A stretch of DNA of 7,651 bases from an uncultured Bacilli bacterium (GTDB taxonomy: Bacteria > Bacillota_I > Bacilli_A > RF39 > UBA660), in assembly GCA_947630585.1 (NCBI GenBank), contig CANRIE010000033.1, positions 1-7,651 on the forward strand. The letters are read 5' to 3'. The notes beneath the pieces are model-generated. The model had not been told where the DNA came from. It did no database searches and saw only the letters and a program-made list of their open reading frames with translations. Numbering within the stretch: position 1 is the first letter of the stretch; each line of letters begins with the position of its first letter. This document shows, piece by piece, positions 1 through 6,213 of this stretch. The translations under genes were made by a program, and so were the position numbers.

Positions 1-74
<74 letters not shown>

Positions 75-137
75 TTTAATTTAAATTATTTTTATTATTG
101 TTCGTTTTCTTCCTAGCTTAAAATTGACGTTTTGCTC

Positions 138-152
138 AGTTTTCAAAGATCA
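138..152 (-). promoter_or_regulatory. boxA-like rRNA antitermination site
   Basis: The minus strand reads TGATCTTTGAAAACT, about 64 nt before the mature 16S 5' end. It closely resembles the boxA element in the leaders of Bacillota rRNA operons, where NusB/S10 (NusE) loads on nascent RNA to prevent premature termination. All four upstream promoters would transcribe it. The assignment rests on motif and position; no boxB-like hairpin is needed in this group. Confidence 0.7.
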
Positions 153-159
153 TATCTCA

Positions 160-175
160 GCACTTTTGAAAGTGC
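160..175 (-). other. Hairpin at the 5' end of the P1 rRNA leader transcript
   Basis: The minus strand reads GCACTTTCAAAAGTGC, a perfect stem of at least 6 bp with a short loop. It starts within a base or two of the transcription start predicted for promoter P1 (around 175-177), so P1 transcripts would begin with a stem. It has no T-run after it and is therefore not a terminator. A role in leader stability or processing is inference. Confidence 0.5.
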
Positions 176-181
176 ATAAGT

Positions 182-210
182 AATATACCAAATTATCTTA
201 ATTAAGTCAA
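182..210 (-). promoter_or_regulatory. rRNA promoter P1 (16S-proximal)
   Basis: The -35 box TTGACT (205-210) and -10 box TATATT (182-187) are separated by 17 bp. Upstream of the -35 (211-243) are A-tracts on the transcribed strand that resemble an UP element. The predicted start is near 175-177, giving a leader of about 100 nt that contains boxA. The spacer ends in AATTTGG, as it does in P4. Confidence 0.85.
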
Positions 211-284
211 CACTTTTTTGCAATTTTTTTTAATTTTTTTTGATAATTGGTTTTGTTGTCCATCAGTTGCAAACAACGTTTTTA

Positions 285-313
285 ATGATATCATAAAGTT
301 TTATTTAAGTCAA
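285..313 (-). promoter_or_regulatory. rRNA promoter P2
   Basis: The -35 box TTGACT (308-313) and -10 box TATCAT (285-290) have a 17-bp spacer, and A-tracts lie immediately upstream (314-355). The core is exactly 103 bp upstream of P1, and the AAAAAAGTG-TTGACT junction is identical in both. The early transcript can form a GTTGT/ACAAC stem (255-259 with 273-277). Confidence 0.85.
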
Positions 314-387
314 CACTTTTTTAACTTTTTTTTAAACTTTTTTTCATCTTAACTTTTTGGTTGCAGTCCTTCGAGACAACGCTTTCT

Positions 388-416
388 AATATAACAAAGT
401 TTTTAACCTTTGTCAA
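388..416 (-). promoter_or_regulatory. rRNA promoter P3
   Basis: The -35 box TTGACA (411-416) is a perfect consensus, the -10 box is TATATT (388-393), and the spacer is 17 bp. By hexamers this is the strongest of the four. It is exactly 103 bp upstream of P2 and is preceded by A-tracts (421-455). Its early transcript, like that of P2, contains CGTTGT followed by sequence able to fold back to GCAAC. Confidence 0.87.
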
Positions 417-482
417 CAACTTTTTTCGATTTTTTTAAACTTTTTTTATTTAAAAATATCTATTTTTCGCTGTTGCTTTCAT

Positions 483-511
483 AATTTACCAAATTATTAA
501 AATATAATCAA
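483..511 (-). promoter_or_regulatory. Probable rRNA promoter P4 (most upstream)
   Basis: The -35 box TTGATT (506-511) and -10 box TAAATT (483-488) have a 17-bp spacer. It lies 95 bp upstream of P3, and its spacer/-10 junction AATTTGGTA matches P1. The hexamers are weaker and there is no clear A-tract upstream, so this could be a decayed copy or a minor start. Confidence 0.55.
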
Positions 512-576
512 CCAATTTGACATTTTTTGACAAATATTTTTTCAATTCTTTATATTATATGCCAAATTCAATTAAA

Positions 577-609
577 AATTACTAATTAAAGTCATTTTAA
601 TTAGTAATT
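577..609 (-). terminator. AT-rich terminator-like hairpin overlapping the ntdp stop codon
   Basis: Arms 577-590 and 596-609 form a perfect 14-bp inverted repeat (AATTACTAATTAAA and its complement) around a 5-nt loop. On the minus strand the stem runs into a T5 stretch (AATTTTTAATTG). The repeat contains the last codons and the TAA stop of the upstream gene. The stem is almost all A-T and may be a weak terminator, so some read-through into the rRNA promoter region is possible. Confidence 0.6.
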
Positions 610-1139
610 TCTCCTTTTACTTTATTATATATATTATAATAGTATTCAATTGTTCTTTTATCAAAAGGAATTACTTTTGCTCTTACTAAACTAATTAAAT
701 TAGTAAGTTCATCTTTTAAAATCTTATCGATTTCATCAGGATAATTCATTTTATTTTTATGGTACTTGTATTCTCCTCGATCTAAAACTTTAAAAGCTCC
801 ATCCGGAAATACTCTTAAGTCTAAATCATAGTCAATATATTTTATAGCTCCATCCTCTATTATAAAGGGAGAGGCCATATTACAATAGAAATAAATTCCA
901 TCTTGCTTTAATTGACCAATAACATTATACCACTTATCTTTGTAAAAAAACATTATAGCAGGTTCTTTAGTTCTCCAACTCCTTCCATCAGATTCTAAAA
1001 CCTTTGTCCTATCGTTACCGAATACTAAATAGTCACCGCAATCTTCAAGTAAAACTGCTTCATCCCAAGCCCGGTGAATATTACCATTATGTTTATAACT
1101 ATGTATAATAAACCGTTCATGTTTTTTATATTCGTACAT
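597..1139 (-). CDS. Nucleoside tri-/diphosphate phosphatase (Ntdp, DUF402 family)
   Basis: The 180-residue protein matches the Bacillota Ntdp family (DUF402, PF04167) over its full length; family members hydrolyse nucleoside 5'-tri- and diphosphates in the cytoplasm with divalent metal. Recognisable family stretches are SYKHNGNIHRAW (14-25), ESDGRSWRTKEPA (49-61), DGIYFYCNMASPF (80-92) and YIDYDLDLRVFPDG (101-114), then D120/E123 and MNYP (131-134). By family knowledge, N87, D103, D105, D107, D120 and E123 are the likely metal-binding acidic/amide set, and R23 a likely catalytic residue. These residue roles are inferred from recalled homologues, not measured. GGAG at 1147-1150 lies 7 nt before the ATG, which fixes the start. 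It has its own promoter and is the last protein gene before the rRNA operon. The biological role of the family is poorly defined; an effect on virulence is reported for the staphylococcal member. Confidence 0.92.
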   Translation of the reverse strand: MYEYKKHERFIIHSYKHNGNIHRAWDEAVLLEDCGDYLVFGNDRTKVLESDGRSWRTKEPAIMFFYKDKWYNVIGQLKQDGIYFYCNMASPFIIEDGAIKYIDYDLDLRVFPDGAFKVLDRGEYKYHKNKMNYPDEIDKILKDELTNLISLVRAKVIPFDKRTIEYYYNIYNKVKGEITN

Positions 1140-1156
1140 AACACATCTCCAAAGAC

Positions 1157-1185
1157 ATTATACTATATTTTTTTCTATAATACAA
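1157..1185 (-). promoter_or_regulatory. Sigma-A-type promoter of the Ntdp gene
   Basis: The -35 box TTGTAT (1180-1185) and a perfect -10 box TATAAT (1157-1162) are 17 bp apart. The -35 begins only a few bases after the T-run of the SASP terminator. The predicted start near 1150 would place GGAG (1147-1150) at or within a base or two of the 5' end, a very short leader. Confidence 0.75.
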
Positions 1186-1186
1186 G

Positions 1187-1216
1187 TTAAAAAAACTAGC
1201 TCCTAAGAACTAGTTT
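1187..1216 (-). terminator. Rho-independent terminator of the SASP gene
   Basis: On the minus strand AAACTAGTTC, loop TTAG, then GAGCTAGTTT form a 10-bp stem with one T-G wobble (arms 1207-1216 and 1193-1202), followed by T-residues so that the run totals T7 (1195 to 1189). It lies about 20 nt after the SASP stop codon. Since no terminator is visible after thiI, it probably also ends nifZ-thiI read-through transcripts. Confidence 0.88.
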
Positions 1217-1236
1217 CAAACTATTTAAAGTTTATC

Positions 1237-1452
1237 TTAATAATTTTGGCTGTTTGTACCACTTAAATGATTAAGACCACTTTGTACTAATCTCTTAGTG
1301 ATTTCTCCACCTACAGATCCATTAGCACGAGAAGTAGTGTCTGGTCCTAAATTAACACCAAATTCGCTAGCTATTTCATATTTCATTTTATCGATAGCTT
1401 GTTTAGCTCCTGGTACTCTCATTTTTAAAGAGTCTTTTGAACTTGAGTTCAT
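1237..1452 (-). CDS. Alpha/beta-type small acid-soluble spore protein (SASP)
   Basis: This 71-residue protein is a textbook alpha/beta SASP, which coats forespore DNA, shifts it toward an A-like form and protects it from UV and other damage. It is later degraded by the germination protease GPR as an amino-acid source. Both family signatures are visible: KYEIASEFGV (24-33), containing the GPR site EIA/SE (cut after A28), and RANGSVGGEITKRLV (42-56). The length is normal for the family. The strong ribosome site GGAGGTG (1458-1464), 5 nt before ATG, fixes the start. A sigma-G-type promoter sits directly upstream and a strong terminator follows. The gene lies downstream of thiI, the position occupied by sspA in Bacillus subtilis as I recall it. 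Because alpha/beta SASPs are multigene families, I leave the symbol blank. Presence of this gene is strong evidence for an endospore former. Confidence 0.97.
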   Translation of the reverse strand: MNSSSKDSLKMRVPGAKQAIDKMKYEIASEFGVNLGPDTTSRANGSVGGEITKRLVQSGLNHLSGTNSQNY

Positions 1453-1471
1453 TGTTTCACCTCCACACTAA

Positions 1472-1500
1472 TAGAATGTGAAGATATGCGAATTTTATAC
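1472..1500 (-). promoter_or_regulatory. Sigma-G (forespore) promoter of the SASP gene
   Basis: The minus strand has GTATA (1496-1500), fitting the sigma-G -35 consensus GHATR. After 17 bp it has CATTCTA (1472-1478), fitting the -10 consensus CATnHTA. There is no good sigma-A promoter in the same place. The predicted start near 1465-1469 leaves a leader of under 20 nt, beginning almost at GGAGGTG. Position, spacing and gene identity agree, so forespore-specific expression is the likely mode of control. Confidence 0.82.
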
Positions 1501-1531
1501 GATTTATATTTTGGTAATTTTTTCCTATCTT

Positions 1532-2728
1532 TTAAAGAATATCAGAGTATTCTGTATTTTCGCAATTATCAATAGTTATAACTTGTAAATTATTAAGGAT
1601 TTCTTCAATCATCGAGTTATAATCAAACTTTTCTTCCATTTCTAAACAAGTATTTAAATTAGGATTTATAATCGGATGCTTTGGTACAAAAATCGTGCAA
1701 CAATCTTCATATGGTAAAATACTAATATCATAAGTATCGATTTTTTTAGCAATATCAATTATCTCTAATTTATCAAAACAAGCAACAGGTCTTATAACTG
1801 GTAAATTAGTAACACTATTAATAACATTCATACTTGTTAAAGTTTGGCTTGCAACTTGTCCAATCGATTCTCCATTAACAATTCCAAGGGCTTTAAATCT
1901 CTTAGTAAGTTTTTCCATAATACGAAACATCATTCGGCGCATAATAGTAATAGAGTAATTCTCTAAACAGTTTTTATAAATTGCTTCTTGAAGTTTAGTA
2001 AATGGAACAATTATTAATCTAGCTTCTCCCATATAAGGATATAGTTTTCTTGCTAAATTAATAACTTTATTCCTTGCTTCTAAAGATGTATGGGGAATTG
2101 CTTCAAAATAAACAAAATCTAACTTAATACCTCTTTTTAAAGCCAAATAACTAGCAACTGGCGAATCAATCCCACCTGATAACATAGCAAGACACTTTCC
2201 AAGAGTTCCAACTGGATAGCCACCTAATCCTTTATATTCATTTAGATAAATGTAAGAGTAATCAGATCTAATTTCGACATGAACTACTATATTAGGATTA
2301 TGAACATCAACTTTTAAATTATTAAAAGTTTTTAAAATATGTCCCCCATATATATTGTTACACTCAATTGAATTATTTTTAAAACTTTTATCGCTTCTTT
2401 TCGTTTCTACTTTAAATGAATAAGGTTTATTATCCAAATTATCTTTTAAAACTTCTGTTATTGTTTTCTTAATACTATCTATATTACTTTCAGTTTTATA
2501 AGCAATAGAATAGGCATGAATTCCAAATATTTCTCCAATATTTTTAAGTATCTCATTAGAATCTTTCTCTAAATATTCAATATACATCCTTGACATATCT
2601 TTAAAAATATTAACATTTAAATTTTTAAGTTTTTTTAAAATATTTGAATATAAGGTATTAATAAATATCTTCCTGTTTCCCTTTTTAGTTGTAAGTTCCC
2701 CATATTTAATTAAAATAACTCTATCCAT
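1532..2728 (-). CDS. thiI: tRNA 4-thiouridine synthase ThiI (tRNA sulfurtransferase)
   Basis: ThiI adenylates U8 of tRNA and inserts sulfur to give 4-thiouridine, a near-UV sensor; in some bacteria it also supplies sulfur for the thiamine thiazole. The 398 residues show an N-terminal ferredoxin-like domain (1-60), a THUMP RNA-binding domain (about 60-165) and a PP-loop ATP pyrophosphatase domain with the P-loop SGGIDSPVAS (184-193). The conserved ILPYEDCC block (337-344) contains the catalytic cysteine equivalent to E. coli Cys344. The C-terminal rhodanese domain of the ~480-residue E. coli form is absent, as in Bacillus ThiI (~400 aa), so sulfur must be handed directly from a partner desulfurase, here the adjacent nifZ. 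The start is 5 nt after the nifZ stop, and GGAAAGGGG at the end of nifZ serves as ribosome site, so the two are cotranscribed. No hairpin follows the stop codon; transcripts probably run on through the SASP gene. Confidence 0.97.
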   Translation of the reverse strand: MDRVILIKYGELTTKKGNRKIFINTLYSNILKKLKNLNVNIFKDMSRMYIEYLEKDSNEILKNIGEIFGIHAYSIAYKTESNIDSIKKTITEVLKDNLDNKPYSFKVETKRSDKSFKNNSIECNNIYGGHILKTFNNLKVDVHNPNIVVHVEIRSDYSYIYLNEYKGLGGYPVGTLGKCLAMLSGGIDSPVASYLALKRGIKLDFVYFEAIPHTSLEARNKVINLARKLYPYMGEARLIIVPFTKLQEAIYKNCLENYSITIMRRMMFRIMEKLTKRFKALGIVNGESIGQVASQTLTSMNVINSVTNLPVIRPVACFDKLEIIDIAKKIDTYDISILPYEDCCTIFVPKHPIINPNLNTCLEMEEKFDYNSMIEEILNNLQVITIDNCENTEYSDIL

Positions 2729-2733
2729 TCTTA

Positions 2734-3867
2734 TTATTCCCCTTTCCTAAATCTTAATTCTTTTAATTTTGTTTTAAATACTTCTAAAAAGTAATCTACT
2801 TCATCACTTGTTGTTAAATAAGATAAACTAATTCTAATGCTACTACTCGCAAGCTCTTTATCTTTCGTTAATTCATATACCCCAAGTGACATACTAGAAT
2901 CCTTACTACAAGCAGTTTTTGTAGAGATATAAATATCTTTTTCTTCTAAAGCATGTAACATTGTCTCAGGTTTAATATCTTTAATACTTATATTTACTAT
3001 ATGAGGTACTGAATAATTATTACTATTTATTACAACATCATTCATTGTTTCCAAACTTTCTTTTAATTTTTGATTTAATTTTAAAACATGATTATATTTA
3101 TCATTATTATTTTCTAAAACTAATTTTAAAGCTTTAGCAAAACTTGCACATAAGGCATGAGTTGGAGTTCCACTTCTGTAAATGGTTTGACTTTTTCCTC
3201 CATGAATAAGTGGCTCTAACTCAATATGTCTTTTTTTTATTAAGGCTCCTACGCCATTTAAACCATATATTTTATGAGAAGAAAAAGAATATAAATCAAC
3301 ATTATCTAAATTAACTGGTATTTTTCCAACGGCTTGGGTTCCATCAACATGAAATATTACTCTTGGATAATCTTTTAACACTTCACCTATCTTATTAATA
3401 TCTTGAATGATTCCAACTTCACTACTCACTTGTGCAAGACTTACTAAAACTGTTTCATCATTAAGTTTACTTTTTAAATCATTAATATCAACTTGTCCAT
3501 TCTTATCTAACTTTAAATATTCTATTTTATAGCCTTCTTTTTCTAAATATTTAAGAGTTTCTAAAATACTTGAATGCTCTAATTTTGTTGTTAAAATGTG
3601 TTTTCCCCGATTTTTATATTTATTAACTACTCCTAAAATTGCTAAATTATTAGCTTCACTCGCTCCACTTGTGAATATCACCTCATCACTATTAACACCC
3701 ATTAAAGATGCAACTTGTTTAGTTGCTGCCTCAAGTAAATGCCAAGACTTACTACCTAATTTATGAATTGAATTAGCATTACCAGGATACTCTGCTACTG
3801 CTTTATTAAAACTATCAAGAACCTCTTTATTTACAGGAGTTGTTGCACTATAATCTAAATAAACCAT
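2734..3867 (-). CDS. nifZ: Cysteine desulfurase, NifZ type (ThiI partner)
   Basis: This PLP-dependent class V aminotransferase-fold enzyme converts cysteine to alanine and carries the sulfur as a persulfide. Family landmarks are LDYSATTP (4-11), the TSGASEANN block (66-74), LEH (96-98), the cofactor-contacting HVDGTQ (173-178), and SFSSHKIYG (194-202) with the PLP lysine K199. RSGTP follows at 231-235, and the persulfide cysteine is C320 in STKTACSKDSS (315-325). The 377-residue length and a short segment after C320 resemble Bacillus NifZ/YrvO rather than housekeeping IscS (~400 aa). In B. subtilis, NifZ next to ThiI is the dedicated sulfur donor for tRNA 4-thiouridine; the 5-nt spacing to thiI here supports the same pairing. 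GAGG (3875-3878) lies 7 nt before ATG, and a promoter is present upstream. GGKSQTIY at 223-230 replaces the usual GGGQE-type sequence of IscS enzymes. Confidence 0.93.
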   Translation of the reverse strand: MVYLDYSATTPVNKEVLDSFNKAVAEYPGNANSIHKLGSKSWHLLEAATKQVASLMGVNSDEVIFTSGASEANNLAILGVVNKYKNRGKHILTTKLEHSSILETLKYLEKEGYKIEYLKLDKNGQVDINDLKSKLNDETVLVSLAQVSSEVGIIQDINKIGEVLKDYPRVIFHVDGTQAVGKIPVNLDNVDLYSFSSHKIYGLNGVGALIKKRHIELEPLIHGGKSQTIYRSGTPTHALCASFAKALKLVLENNNDKYNHVLKLNQKLKESLETMNDVVINSNNYSVPHIVNISIKDIKPETMLHALEEKDIYISTKTACSKDSSMSLGVYELTKDKELASSSIRISLSYLTTSDEVDYFLEVFKTKLKELRFRKGE

Positions 3868-3892
3868 AATACCGCCTCATTTCCAGATACTA

Positions 3893-3921
3893 ATATTAAC
3901 AAATTATTTTAAAATAATCAA
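3893..3921 (-). promoter_or_regulatory. Sigma-A-type promoter of nifZ-thiI
   Basis: The -35 box TTGATT (3916-3921) and -10 box TAATAT (3893-3898) are separated by 17 bp. The predicted start near 3886 gives a leader of about 19 nt with GAGGCGG as ribosome site. The -35 directly abuts the T-run of the preceding terminator. The same arrangement, terminator then CTTGATT, is found upstream of the ATPase gene. Confidence 0.7.
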
Positions 3922-3945
3922 GAAAAAAAGTGCATTTCTACACTT
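3922..3945 (-). terminator. Terminator of the ATPase-RloB cassette
   Basis: The minus strand reads AAGTGTAGAAATGCACTT: a 7-bp stem with one T-G wobble closed by a GAAA tetraloop, running into T7 (3929 to 3923). It starts 9 nt after the RloB-like stop codon. It is nearly identical to the terminator at 6238-6259; 20 of 21 bases match between 3925-3945 and 6238-6258. Confidence 0.88.
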
Positions 3946-3954
3946 AAATTATAA

Positions 3955-4842
3955 TTAATTAACTGTTATTAATTCTTTTATTAATATTCCTACATTACTA
4001 CCTAATTTATCTTTTAATTCCATAATATCTTCTGCAAATAATTTTTCTCTTTCAATAGCATCCTGTATATAAGGTTCAAAAACATTAAAATTTAAACTTG
4101 ATTTTTTATAATTACATATATCATGCAATCTCTTTTCTAAGTATCTTTTTCTTCCAACTCGCTTATTTTCAAACATTATATCTCTATCTTCTTCTAATAC
4201 CTCTTTAAAGTGGAGCATTAGAAAAAATTCAAAAGTTGGATTACTTACATATAAATTAACTTTATAATTTAAGCAAAATTCTACTACCTCATCATATTGG
4301 TAATCTTTAAAATTTTGTTTATCTCTATCAATTACCATATTAAGTTTATCACGTACTTTAGAATAAGTAATATCTTGCGTTTCAAAATAAAGTGGAAAAT
4401 TAATGGCTAAATCTTTATATATTTCACCTTTAAATAGTAAGATAAATAAACTATTTAATTCATCTTTTTTAATTTTATAATCATCATATTTATAAATTTC
4501 TAATAACTTTTTATAAATATCTTTAATATCTAAATTATAATTATTTTCTTTAATACAATTATCAATTTTATTCTTTAATTCTAAAACACTAATAGCATTA
4601 CTATTTACATTTAACATAAATTCTTTTAAAATTTTAACGATAAAACTAGGATGACTATTAGTTAAATTAGCATAATCTCTTAAAATATTTATAATTGTTA
4701 CATTTTGAGTTAAAACTGAGTTGTTTAAACCTTCAAAATATAATGGTTCAGAAGCACTACCTTCTGATATTATAAAGTATTTTGATTTATAATCCCTAAT
4801 CTCTGATTTTCTTAACTTAGCAAATTCTTCTTTAATCCTCAT
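3955..4842 (-). CDS. RloB/AbiLii-type Toprim-fold protein, probable phage-defence effector
   Basis: The 295-residue protein belongs to the RloB family (PF13707), thought to have a Toprim-like nuclease fold. Visible motifs are YFIISEGSASEPLYFEGL (22-39; family EGxxTExxYF, acidic E27), VIDRDKQNF (170-178; DxD-type pair D172/D174) and YVSNPTFEFFLMLHF (198-212; family SNPxFExWLLLHF, E205). These are the acidic positions expected to bind metal. Many RloB proteins are near 200 aa; here about 100 mostly charged residues (roughly 60-160) separate the first two motifs. I believe this insertion also occurs in other Bacillota homologues. The gene overlaps the upstream ATPase gene by 11 nt (ATGAGGATTAA) and has no Shine-Dalgarno before its ATG, so translation is probably coupled to it. 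Such ATPase-RloB pairs (AbiL, RloAB) are described or predicted abortive-infection systems, with the ATPase presumed sensor and RloB the toxic effector. The start is not certain, but no nearer in-frame ATG exists before the first motif. Confidence 0.85.
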   Translation of the reverse strand: MRIKEEFAKLRKSEIRDYKSKYFIISEGSASEPLYFEGLNNSVLTQNVTIINILRDYANLTNSHPSFIVKILKEFMLNVNSNAISVLELKNKIDNCIKENNYNLDIKDIYKKLLEIYKYDDYKIKKDELNSLFILLFKGEIYKDLAINFPLYFETQDITYSKVRDKLNMVIDRDKQNFKDYQYDEVVEFCLNYKVNLYVSNPTFEFFLMLHFKEVLEEDRDIMFENKRVGRKRYLEKRLHDICNYKKSSLNFNVFEPYIQDAIEREKLFAEDIMELKDKLGSNVGILIKELITVN

Positions 4843-6151
4843 AATCAGTATCTATATTGGCAATAGCACCAAATCTCCCTTCTAAATAAGCTTTATCAAT
4901 TTTTCTATCAAATCTTGCAACATCTTTATATTCTTCTAACGAGTAAATTTTAGTATCACCATCTTTACCTTTTTCAGCAAACCAAATTTCATCTCTTCTA
5001 ACTAAATCAAAATCTAAAGTTTTTAATTCATGCGTTGTTATTATTAATTGATTAGTTGTTTTAGAATGTAAAAATATTTTTAATAATCCTTCAACTAATA
5101 AAGGATGTAAACTACTATCTAATTCATCAATTAAAAATAGTTTATCTTGACTTAATAAAATGTCTATTAATTCTAATATTCTAATTGTTCCATCTGATTC
5201 TTCATAAGCCCCAAAGTTATTAAGATTATTCTTATGAATAAATTTAATTGAACAAACATTATAATTATCATTATCGCCTTTTTCAATTGTATATAAATCA
5301 TTTTCAATTCTTAATGTAAACCGAATATTTTTATATCTTGAACTTAATACTTGAATATCATTCATTAAATTATTAAAATCATTCTCTACTAATTTTAATT
5401 TAATGTTTTTAATATCATCTTTCTCAGTTATAAAATCAACAATATCAATATCTAAAGCCTGTAAAATTTTTAAAATTTTATCTTTATTTTTTAAATAATC
5501 AACATCAAATAACTTATGAGTAGATGGTCTTATTATATTTGTATCTTGAATTAAGAATTTATAAACTTCTACTATATCATTAAAATATAAATCCATATTA
5601 TTAGCCATATATAATCTTCTAACCATTTCTCCTAAAAATAAATTTTCTTTGTTTTTTTTCATTTCATCAAGACAATTAGAAAAATTAGAATATTTTTTAG
5701 TAAGAATATCTGATTTATAGTCAAACTTTTTTAAATCTCGTTCAAAAATAATTTTTTCTTTACTTTTAGTCATATCAATTAACCATTCTGATACGATTTC
5801 TTTTTTATATATATTAATTTCAAAACCATAGGAATATAACTTATCACCTAAAGCAAGTTCATATTCAAAATAGGAGTCTTCATTTTTTAAATCCGGAGTT
5901 CCCCGGTAGTAAAGATTATTTATTAAATCTCTAATTCCTTTAGTAATCAAAATTTGAGAGACTCCAATTGCAAAAATTAAATTAGACTTTCCACTTCCAT
6001 TAGCCCCAAACATTCCTGAAAATTTCAAAATTTTATACTTACCTTTTTCTAAAATATGATTTTCATTATTTCTAACTTTTCCAGCAATCATTGAAAAATG
6101 CTGTAAATCTCGAAATGACCGAAAATTTTTAACTTTAAAGCCTATTAGCAT
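4832..6151 (-). CDS. RloA/AbiLi-type AAA15-family (ABC/SMC-like) ATPase, defence system component
   Basis: The 439-residue protein has all motifs of a single-chain ABC/SMC-like ATPase. The N-terminal strand LIGFKVKNFRSF (2-13) precedes Walker A GANGSGKS (49-56). A signature-like ESDGT (318-322) is followed by Walker B LFLIDELD (338-345) with catalytic-type E343, the D-loop SSLHP (346-350) and the switch histidine in TTHEL (372-376). About 260 residues between Walker A and the signature form the helical/insert region. The C-terminal pattern RRDEIWFAEKGKDG ... LEEYKD ... YLEGRFGAI (385-430) is characteristic of the RloA/AbiLi branch. The protein is probably cytoplasmic and is the first gene of a two-gene operon, overlapping the RloB-like gene by 11 nt. 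By analogy with AbiL and PARIS-like systems, it would oligomerise, sense infection and release or activate the Toprim-fold partner; that role is inference. AAGGAG (6160-6165) lies 8 nt before ATG. A promoter and a perfect palindrome lie upstream. Confidence 0.9.
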   Translation of the reverse strand: MLIGFKVKNFRSFRDLQHFSMIAGKVRNNENHILEKGKYKILKFSGMFGANGSGKSNLIFAIGVSQILITKGIRDLINNLYYRGTPDLKNEDSYFEYELALGDKLYSYGFEINIYKKEIVSEWLIDMTKSKEKIIFERDLKKFDYKSDILTKKYSNFSNCLDEMKKNKENLFLGEMVRRLYMANNMDLYFNDIVEVYKFLIQDTNIIRPSTHKLFDVDYLKNKDKILKILQALDIDIVDFITEKDDIKNIKLKLVENDFNNLMNDIQVLSSRYKNIRFTLRIENDLYTIEKGDNDNYNVCSIKFIHKNNLNNFGAYEESDGTIRILELIDILLSQDKLFLIDELDSSLHPLLVEGLLKIFLHSKTTNQLIITTHELKTLDFDLVRRDEIWFAEKGKDGDTKIYSLEEYKDVARFDRKIDKAYLEGRFGAIANIDTDYED

Positions 6152-6184
6152 AATATATTCTCCTTTTTCACATCTACAAGTAAT

Positions 6185-6212
6185 ATTTTATCATGTTTTC
6201 AAAAAAAATCAA
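6185..6212 (-). promoter_or_regulatory. Promoter of the ATPase-RloB cassette
   Basis: The -35 box TTGATT (6207-6212) and -10 box TAAAAT (6185-6190) are separated by 16 bp. The predicted start near 6178 gives a leader of about 27 nt, with AAGGAG as ribosome site. The -35 touches the perfect palindrome at 6214-6240. The leader also contains ATGTGAAAAA (6173 to 6164), a repeat of one arm and loop of that palindrome. Confidence 0.6.
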
Positions 6213-6213
6213 G

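Larger units (their letters stand above)
75..596 (-). promoter_or_regulatory. rRNA operon control region (non-coding)
   Basis: This stretch of more than 500 bp has no credible gene. It holds four tandem sigma-A-type promoters pointing into 16S, long A-tract segments between them, small transcript hairpins, and a boxA-like site. Bases 512-576, between the terminator-like hairpin of the preceding gene and P4, show nothing further that I recognise. Bases 75-137 are an AT-rich leader, presumably removed during 16S processing; the pairing partner of any processing stalk would lie outside the window. Confidence 0.85.

Noticed and set aside
211..355. Low-complexity T-runs as terminators of a gene reading rightward
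   Set aside because: No gene reads rightward here and no stem precedes the runs; on the minus strand they are A-tracts directly upstream of each rRNA promoter.
1501..1531. Terminator immediately after thiI
   Set aside because: GGAAAAAATTACC can be drawn as a fold but the arms do not pair beyond two bases; there is no real stem before the SASP promoter.
1535..2728. Truncated ThiI missing its C-terminus
   Set aside because: The lack of a rhodanese domain is the normal state for Bacillus-type ThiI of about 400 residues, and the protein reads intact.
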